NCBI RefSeq assembly: GCF_001279525.1
Contig: NZ_LGDY01000140.1
Location: 1 to 35,890 of the forward strand
Length of the DNA: 35,890 nt
Direction: 5' to 3'
Origin: Nocardia sp. NRRL S-836
Lineage (GTDB): Bacteria; Actinomycetota; Actinomycetes; Mycobacteriales; Pseudonocardiaceae
Under the pieces are notes generated by a model. The model was not told where the DNA came from, ran no database searches, and was given only the letters and a program-made list of their open reading frames with translations. Shown here piece after piece: positions 30,485-35,890 of the stretch. Each line of letters starts with the position of its first letter. Positions within the stretch are counted from its first letter, which is position 1. A program made the translations under genes and the position numbers.

Positions 30485-31735
30485 GCCACATCCACCTCTC
30501 CGGACATGCGCACGGTGGCGCTGCCCGCGTAAGGAGAACTCAACGGGTCGCTGCTGCTGCAGGCCCAGTAGCCAGGCCAACGCCTGTTCGGTGCGCACGG
30601 AGGCAAGGCCGTCGCCGAACGGATTGCCCTCGGCGGTCATCGCCTCACGTGCGGCGGGGTTGTCGAGCAGCCGGAGGGCGAGCGAGCCGATGCGCTCGCG
30701 GTCGGTGCCCACGAGCACCGCGCAGCCGGCGGTCACGGCCTCCATCCGCTCGGTCACGTCCCGCAGCACCAGCGCGGGAACGCCGAACGACGGCGCCTCC
30801 TCCTGGATGCCGCCCGAGTCGGACAGCACCAGCGTGCACTGCGCGAGCAACCGGGCGAGCTGCGCGTACGGCAGCGGGTCGGTGATCGTCACGCGCCGGG
30901 TGCCGCCGAGCACGTCCAGCACCTGGCCGCGCACGGCCGGGTTGGGGTGCGCGGGCAGCACGACCTCGACGTCGGGGCGGGCCGCGACGATGTCCGCCAC
31001 GGCGTGCAGCACGCGGTCGAGCGGCTCGCCCCACGACTCGCGGCGGTGCGTCGTGACGAGCAGGAGCCGCGACTGTCCCTCGTGGACCCGGTGCTCGATC
31101 GCCTGCAGCCGCGGGTCGCCGTAGGGCGCGCGCCGGGCGGCCACGTCCAGCACCGCGTCGACGACCGTGTTGCCGATGGTCAGCACGTTGTTGCCCTGCA
31201 ACGACTCCGCTGCCAGGTGCGTGGCGGCGGCCGCGGTCGGCGCGAGGTGCAGCGAGGCCAGCTGGCCGACGAGCTTCCGGTTCCCCTCCTCGGGGAACGG
31301 CGAGGTGAGGTCGTGCGAGCGCAGCCCGGCCTCCAGGTGCACCACCGGGATCTGCTGCCAGAACGCGGCGAGCGCGCCGGCCAGGGTCGTCGTGGTGTCA
31401 CCCTGCACCAGCACCGCGGCGGGGGCGCGTTCGGTGTAGAGCCGGTCGAGCTCCTCGATCAGCTGGCTCGTCAGCTCGGCCTGCCCGCCGGAGACGCGGT
31501 GGAGCTCGATCGTCACGTCGGCGGCGAAGCCGAACGACTCCAGGGCCTGGTCGACCATCTCGGGGTGCTGCCCGGAGTTGACGAGCACGGGCCGGATGCG
31601 GCCGCCGGCGAACACGGCGGCGGCCACGGGCGCCATCTTCACGGCTTCCGGTCTTGTCCCCGCGATGATGAAAACTTCAGGAACACCGTCCCGGTGGAAC
31701 TGCCGAGGGCCGGGCACCAGAGCACTTAGTCCCAT
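30485..31735 (-). CDS. wecB: UDP-N-acetylglucosamine 2-epimerase (non-hydrolysing)
   Basis: The N-terminal 417 codons of a frame that has no stop before the DUF2334 gene. Residues about 20-395 are a complete WecB-type epimerase, converting UDP-GlcNAc to UDP-ManNAc in the cytoplasm: GTRPEAVKMAPV (Arg28, Lys33), VQGDTTTTLA, HLEAGLRSHD, PFPEEGNRKL, TTHRRESWG and LSDSGGIQEEAPSFGVPALVLRDVTERME. The family normally ends soon after the RPxxF motif, seen here as RPVEF; a further 20 Arg-rich residues then run into the Met of the next gene and include a TTA codon. In the +1 frame the sequence instead ends in GEVDVA and a TGA that overlaps the next ATG. ATG 31735 has an AAGAGG ribosome site. Divergent from the GT2 gene. 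Confidence 0.88.
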
Positions 31736-32082
31736 CTTCTACCTCTTCGGACCGTCCGGGCACGCGCGGCGTACGTGCGTCATCACCCACTGCGACTCGA
31801 TCATCGCGACAAATCAATTGGCACCGGCTCCAGCCGGATGCCGCCGGATCGGTGATCCGACTTCACGAACCCCGTGTAACGGAGGTCCATTCGTCCTCGA
31901 TATGGCCGGTTGACGCACTGCTCGACCAGCCCGTGGTCTCGCCCAGAACACCAGTTCCCAGCCCTGACGTCTGGTATCTCGCACCGGCCCAGCGCTTCGT
32001 TACCGGGAGCCGCAATGGCAGAACCGAAGACGCGGAGCGCGTTCCTCGTGAACGCGACCGCTTTTGCAGACAGGCCTGTGTC
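31736..32082. other. Divergent promoter region of the polysaccharide locus
   Basis: A 347-bp region between the divergent epimerase and GT2 start codons, visibly less GC-rich than its surroundings. The GT2 reading frame stays open upstream to 31852, but its codon use there is poor and the protein family starts at 32083. The region contains the inverted repeat CGGATC-GGT-GATCCG (31845-31859) and a CAATTG palindrome near 31815. Both promoters are expected here, but no convincing -35/-10 pair was found. Confidence 0.5.
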
Positions 32083-33405
32083 ATGAGTGGCACGACGCAA
32101 TTCGCGACGTTCATGTTCGTTCTTCTGCTCTTTTGGCCGACTTACAACCTGGTCCTCGCACTGTTCGTGTGGTGGCGGCCGAAACCGGGCGGAACGGACG
32201 TTCCTTCGCGATATCCGCTGCACTACTGGATCATCATTCCGGCGTTGAACGAAGAACGCGTCGTGGCCAACACGGTGCGTTCCGCACTCGCATTGGACTC
32301 GGCGCGCACACCGGTCCAGGTCGTCGTCGTGGACGACGGCTCGGACGACCGCACGCCGCACGTCCTCGCCGGGATCGACGACCACCGGCTGCACGTGCTG
32401 CGCCGCACCCCGCCGGACGCGCGCAGGGGCAAGGGCGAGGCGCTCAACCACGCCTACCGGTACGTCCGCGGCATCGCCGAGGAGGCCGGCACGGTGCACC
32501 GCACGATCATCGGCGTGATCGACGGCGACGGCCGCGGCGAGCCCGGCATGCTGTCGGAGATCAGCGCGTACCTCGCCCAGCGCGACGTCGGTGCCGTGCA
32601 GTGCCGCGTCCGCATCCACAACCGCGACAACCTGCTGGCGTTCCTGCAGGACCTGGAGTTCGGCTGCGTGGTGGACGCCTCCCAGTCGCTGCGGGACGTC
32701 GTCGGCACGGTGGGGCTGGGCGGCAACGGCCAGTTCGTCCGGCTGTCGACGTTGACGGTCCTGGGCGACGCGCCGTGGTCGGCCTGTCTGGTGGAGGACC
32801 TGGAACTGGGCCTGCGCGTGCACCTGGCCGGCCGGCGGATCCGGTACGCCACGCACGCGACGATCACCCAGCAGGGCCTGGTCGACGTGCGCCGCCTGCT
32901 GCGCCAGCGGACCCGCTGGGGCCAGGGCAACCTGCAGTGCCTGGGTTTCGTGCCGAGGCTCGTCCGGGCCAGGCGCATCGGATCCGTTGCGCTGCTTGAG
33001 TTCCTCCAGTACCTGCTGGCGCCGTGGCTCGTGGCGCCGATGACGTTGCTCGTCACGGCGCTGGTGGGCGTCAACCTCTACGCGCAGGCCACCGGCACCG
33101 ACCTCGGCGGCCTGTACACGCACGGCACGAACATCGGGGCGGCAGTGGCGATCTGGGCCGCCGCGCTGGTGTTGCCCGGCCTGATCTGGGGTGTCGTGCA
33201 CCGGCTCAAGCACGGTGACGAACCGGTGCTGCGGTGCCTGGCGGTCGGGCTCGCGTACCCGCTGTTCCTGGTCCTCGGGTCGGTCTCCACGTTGCGCGCG
33301 CTCTACCGGCACTGCGCGGGCCGCAACGCGTGGGCGAAGACGGAACGCCTGGCGGAGAAGGAACTCCCGGCCACCGCGGCGCCGCCGGTGCCGAAGATCG
33401 CGTAG
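32083..33405 (+). CDS. Membrane glycosyltransferase family 2 (processive polysaccharide synthase-like)
   Basis: A 440-residue membrane GT2 enzyme. An N-terminal helix (ATFMFVLLLFWPTYNLVLALF) is followed by a GT-A domain with all motifs of processive synthases: VVDDGSDD (Asp84-Asp85), DGDG (Asp147-x-Asp149), catalytic-base VEDLELG (Glu238-Asp239) and QRTRW (Q275-R-T-R-W279). Three or four further transmembrane segments lie after residue 300. This is the layout of poly-N-acetylglucosamine, hyaluronan and cellulose-type synthases, which polymerise and export through the membrane. ATG 32083 is chosen over an upstream in-frame start at 31852 because the extra 77 residues look non-coding. The divergent epimerase and deacetylase suggest an N-acetylated hexosamine polymer; the actual sugar is unproven. 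Confidence 0.85.
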   Translation: MSGTTQFATFMFVLLLFWPTYNLVLALFVWWRPKPGGTDVPSRYPLHYWIIIPALNEERVVANTVRSALALDSARTPVQVVVVDDGSDDRTPHVLAGIDDHRLHVLRRTPPDARRGKGEALNHAYRYVRGIAEEAGTVHRTIIGVIDGDGRGEPGMLSEISAYLAQRDVGAVQCRVRIHNRDNLLAFLQDLEFGCVVDASQSLRDVVGTVGLGGNGQFVRLSTLTVLGDAPWSACLVEDLELGLRVHLAGRRIRYATHATITQQGLVDVRRLLRQRTRWGQGNLQCLGFVPRLVRARRIGSVALLEFLQYLLAPWLVAPMTLLVTALVGVNLYAQATGTDLGGLYTHGTNIGAAVAIWAAALVLPGLIWGVVHRLKHGDEPVLRCLAVGLAYPLFLVLGSVSTLRALYRHCAGRNAWAKTERLAEKELPATAAPPVPKIA

Positions 33406-33408
33406 CCG

Positions 33409-34062
33409 CTAGAAGGTCCCGGGGTGGGTGCGTCTGCGCCGAGCCGCGTAGACACCCGCCTCGGTGCGGCGGTCGAACCCGAGCTTGTGCAGCAGGCTCG
33501 ACACGTAGTTCTTCACGGTCTTCTCGGCCAGGAACAACCGGTTCGCGATCTGCCGGTTCGTCATGCCCTCGGCGATCAGGTCGAGGATCCGCTTCTCCTG
33601 CGGGCTCAGCGCGGCGTAGCGGGGGTCCTCCTCCGGCCCGCCGCGCAACCGTTGCAGCACGGTCGCGGTGACCCCGGCGTGCAGCAGGCTGCCGCCGGAG
33701 GCGAGCGTGCGCACCGCGGCCACGAGGTCGTTGCCGGACACCTCCTTGAGCATGTACCCGGCCGCACCGGCCATGATCGCGCCGAACAACGCCTCGTCGT
33801 CGGAGTAGGACGTGAGCATCAGGCACGCCGGCGGCGGCTGCACCAGGCTCCTGATCTCCCGGCACACCGTCACGCCGTCACCGTCGGGCAACCGCACGTC
33901 GATGATCGCGACGTCCGGCCGCAGCCGCGGCGCCTGGGTGATCGCGGACATGGCGCTGTCGGCCTGCCCGACCACGGCCACGTCGTCGGCCTGCGCCAGG
34001 AGCTGCACGAGCCCGCGCCGCACGATCTCGTGGTCGTCCACGAGCAGCACCGCTATCGCCAT
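33409..34062 (-). CDS. NarL/DosR-like response regulator
   Basis: A 217-residue two-component response regulator. The receiver domain has LLVDDHE (acidic pocket), the phospho-acceptor Asp55 in AIIDVRLPDGDG, a switch serine/threonine in LMLTSYSDD and the lysine in YMLKEVSG. The C-terminal LuxR helix-turn-helix reads LSPQEKRILDLIAEGMTNRQIANRLF followed by LAEKTVKNYVSSLLHKLG, closely resembling mycobacterial DosR/DevR. ATG 34062 has a GGAGG ribosome site and overlaps the kinase gene by 10 bp. The stop is only 3 bp from the convergent GT2 stop. Targets are unknown. Confidence 0.92.
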   Translation of the reverse strand: MAIAVLLVDDHEIVRRGLVQLLAQADDVAVVGQADSAMSAITQAPRLRPDVAIIDVRLPDGDGVTVCREIRSLVQPPPACLMLTSYSDDEALFGAIMAGAAGYMLKEVSGNDLVAAVRTLASGGSLLHAGVTATVLQRLRGGPEEDPRYAALSPQEKRILDLIAEGMTNRQIANRLFLAEKTVKNYVSSLLHKLGFDRRTEAGVYAARRRRTHPGTF

Positions 34063-35567
34063 CTCGCCTCCTGCAGCGCCAACGGGACCAGCCAGGTGAT
34101 GCACACACCCGCGCCGGGAACCGAGTCCACGGAACAGCGCCCGTGATGACGACGCGCTCGCGCCGCCATGTTCTCCAGCCCACCGGCGTGCTGCGCCCTG
34201 CCGGGCGAGTCGTCGGGCAACGGCAAGCCCCGCCCGTCGTCCCTGACCGTGAGCTCCAGCCGGGTCATCTCCCGGTCGACGCCGATCGCCACCTTCACGT
34301 GCTTCGCCCGCGCGTGCCTGGCGACGTTGGTGAGCGCCTCCCGCACCGTGGCCACCAGGTCCGGCCGCACCCGGTCCGGCACCACCGTGTCGAGCGGCCC
34401 CCGCATCGCCACGTCCGGCTCGAACCCCAGCAGCTGCGCGGAGTCCGCCACCGCCCGCAACAACTGCCCGCGCAAGCTCGTGGTGTTCGCCACCGGCTCC
34501 TGCAACGAGAAGATCGTCCGGCGGATCTCCCGGATCGTGTGGTCGACCTCCTCCACGAACCCGCCGAGCCGCTCGGTGATCTGCGGCTTCGTCGTCATCC
34601 CGGTCAGCCCCTGCAACCCGAGCCCCAGCCCGAAGAGCCGCTGGATGACCAGGTCGTGCAGGTCCCTGGCGATCCGGTCGCGCTCCTCCAGCACCGCCAG
34701 CCGCTCCGTGTCCCCCTGCGCCTGCGTGAGCTCCAGCACCAGCGCCGCCTGCGTCGCAAACGCTTGCACCAACTCCACGTCCTCGAACGCCGGCTGACTC
34801 CACGCCCGAGCCACGATCAACACCCCGAGCGTCCGCTCCCCCGCCGACATCGGCACGACCACCACGGGCCCCGGCACCAGCTCCACCCGCCCGGCCTCGT
34901 GGCACTCGGCGCGCCCGGTCTCGTACACCCGGTAGCTGACCGTGCCGTCCTTCGGCACCCGCATGCCCTCCGCGTCGTACGACCCCCCGTCGGTGACCTC
35001 GATGACCAGCTCACCGGCGTGATCGGGCAACACGAGCGCACTGAAGTCGGCGTTCGCGGCCGTGCGCGCCCGCTTGGCCACGAGGTAGAGCGCTTCCCGC
35101 CCGGTCGTGCCGGTGAGCAGCTCCGTGGTGACCTCGGCGGCCGCCTTCAGCCACGCCTCCCGCCTCCGCACCCGGTCGTGCACGCGTTGCTTCTTGATCG
35201 CGATCCCGGCCGCGGCGGCGACGGTGGCGGCGAGCTCCCGGTCGCCCTCGCTGAACACGGCCTTGCCGGAGAGGTAGAGGCTGCCGAAGTCCTGCCCGTC
35301 GACCAGCACCGGCACCCCGACGAAGTCGGCGGCACCGATCGAGCGCGGGTCACCCGTGGTGATGTGGCCGGGGTTCTGCCCGGACCATTCGAGGAGCTCG
35401 CGGTGGCCGTCGAGGACGGCCAGTGCGCCGTACGGGGCGTCGACCAGGTCGCAGGCCGACTCCACGACCAGGTGGAGGAGGTCGGGAAGGGAGTCGGTGC
35501 CGGCGAACGACAGCACCACGTCGAGGAGACGCTGGTCGGTGCTGAGGTTGCCGCCCACGGGATCCAC
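34053..35567 (-). CDS. DosS/DevS-like GAF histidine kinase
   Basis: A 504-residue cytoplasmic sensor kinase. GAF domain 1 spans about residues 27-125, GAF 2 about 145-280, then the HisKA_3 motif ERDRIARDLHDLVIQRLFGLGLG with phospho-acceptor His304, and a HATPase domain (REALTNVARHARA; DDGRGLP; GGLENMAARARR). Order and sequence follow mycobacterial DosS/DosT. However, GAF 1 lacks the segment that carries the proximal heme histidine in DosS: the sequence passes from GHITTGDPRSIGAAD straight to FVGVPV, so heme sensing may be lost or changed. GTG 35567 follows an AAAGGGGG ribosome site. It forms an operon with the response regulator. Confidence 0.92.
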   Translation of the reverse strand: MDPVGGNLSTDQRLLDVVLSFAGTDSLPDLLHLVVESACDLVDAPYGALAVLDGHRELLEWSGQNPGHITTGDPRSIGAADFVGVPVLVDGQDFGSLYLSGKAVFSEGDRELAATVAAAAGIAIKKQRVHDRVRRREAWLKAAAEVTTELLTGTTGREALYLVAKRARTAANADFSALVLPDHAGELVIEVTDGGSYDAEGMRVPKDGTVSYRVYETGRAECHEAGRVELVPGPVVVVPMSAGERTLGVLIVARAWSQPAFEDVELVQAFATQAALVLELTQAQGDTERLAVLEERDRIARDLHDLVIQRLFGLGLGLQGLTGMTTKPQITERLGGFVEEVDHTIREIRRTIFSLQEPVANTTSLRGQLLRAVADSAQLLGFEPDVAMRGPLDTVVPDRVRPDLVATVREALTNVARHARAKHVKVAIGVDREMTRLELTVRDDGRGLPLPDDSPGRAQHAGGLENMAARARRHHGRCSVDSVPGAGVCITWLVPLALQEARWR

Positions 35568-35890
35568 GCCCCCTTTGGGTAGGGAGACACCGTACGAATG
35601 ACTGAGGGTAACTCCTGTGAGTAGTCAAGGGGGAGAGCGTCACTGCAACTGGTGAAAAAGGGGGTTACTCAGAGTGCAGGGGTCTGTCGCCTTGGTGCCG
35701 GGGGCTTGTTGTGTCCGTGTTGCCTTGACAACCGTGGGTGGTCGGGCACGTGAGCGGATCACCTTGGCACCAGGGTGGCTCGGGCACGTGAGCGATCACC
35801 TTGATGCCGTGGTCTTGCAGGCAGGGACGACGTTCGGGGTTCATCGCCGCTTCGCGACGATCGCGATTGGGGCTTGACTTCGAGCCTCTA
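35568..35890. other. Gene-free right end of the window
   Basis: No supportable gene is seen in these 323 bp. It contains the upstream region of the kinase operon (a TTGACT on the minus strand at 35623-35628, without a convincing -10) and short degenerate direct repeats at 35742-35800. A 67-codon plus-strand frame here runs across the repeats and has no ribosome site. Confidence 0.5.
35742..35800. repeat. Two-copy direct repeat, 38-bp period
   Basis: TCGGGCACGTGAGCGGATCACC (cut here: first copy 35742-35763) recurs as a near-identical copy at 35780-35800 lacking one G. Both are followed by a CTTG...CC segment, and weaker CCTTG matches lie upstream near 35690 and 35722. CACGTG in each copy is itself palindromic. 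Confidence 0.6.

Noticed and set aside
31852..32082. In-frame 77-codon extension of the GT2 protein
   Set aside because: Codon use is poor, the sequence resembles no GT2 N-terminus, and the transmembrane start at ATG 32083 fits the family.
35674..35877. A 67-codon plus-strand frame at the right end
   Set aside because: It crosses the direct repeats, has no ribosome site and has no recognisable family.

Overview
The window is high-GC DNA (strong G/C preference at third codon positions, GTG starts, many start codons directly behind a -10-like box, GTGA/ATGA gene overlaps) and reads as chromosome of a filamentous actinomycete. The gene set (GlgE-pathway genes, SCO6745-type protein, DUF6230/DUF6114 pair, secreted S33 peptidases, DosS/DosR-like pair) suits the Pseudonocardiales (Lentzea/Saccharothrix-like); the genus is inference. 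No tRNA, rRNA, CRISPR array, insertion sequence or prophage gene was recognised.

Layout. (1) 1-4123: 3' end of treS, then mak and glgB and a strong hairpin terminator; this is the trehalose-to-alpha-glucan (GlgE) pathway. (2) 4240-9001: two paralogous zinc-metallopeptidase lipoproteins on the + strand enclosing an opposite-strand DUF6230-DUF6114 pair. (3) 9008-9827: an ArsR-GNAT fusion behind a perfect operator-like palindrome, followed by a five-unit palindromic repeat array. (4) 9984-14144: housekeeping-type genes: a thioredoxin-like/TPR protein, SCO6745-family protein, MTH1187-type thiamine-binding protein, MarR regulator, APH-like phosphotransferase and DUF3817 membrane protein. (5) 14342-17497: an unidentified protein and a large ATP-binding LuxR regulator. 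(6) 17526-24893: a mannose/mannoside locus: GH92 alpha-mannosidase divergent from lacI-manA-ABC ATPase-permease-binding protein, with two identical 12-bp operator palindromes and a terminator. (7) 25040-28116: tandem S33 peptidases. (8) 28101-33405: a candidate cell-surface polysaccharide locus: an operon of UDP-GlcNAc 2-epimerase, DUF2334 deacetylase-like protein and lipoprotein, divergent from a membrane GT2 synthase. (9) 33409-35567: a DosS/DosR-like two-component pair, then a gene-free right end with a short direct repeat.

How the parts work together. TreS makes maltose, Mak phosphorylates it, GlgE (expected upstream, outside the window) extends it and GlgB branches it. In the mannose locus, imported mannosides could be cleaved by the apparently cytoplasmic GH92 enzyme, and mannose-6-phosphate isomerised to fructose-6-phosphate by ManA; no hexose kinase is present. 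In the polysaccharide locus the epimerase could supply UDP-ManNAc, the GT2 enzyme polymerise and export, and the deacetylase modify the product outside; this is a hypothesis.

The most unusual sequence observation is that the epimerase reading frame has no stop codon before the deacetylase and runs as one 1002-codon frame across an internal signal peptide, while the +1 frame at the junction ends in a classic ATGA overlap. Other notable points are the inactive second half of both zinc peptidases, the operator pair in the mannose operon, and a GAF domain lacking the region that carries the heme ligand in DosS.
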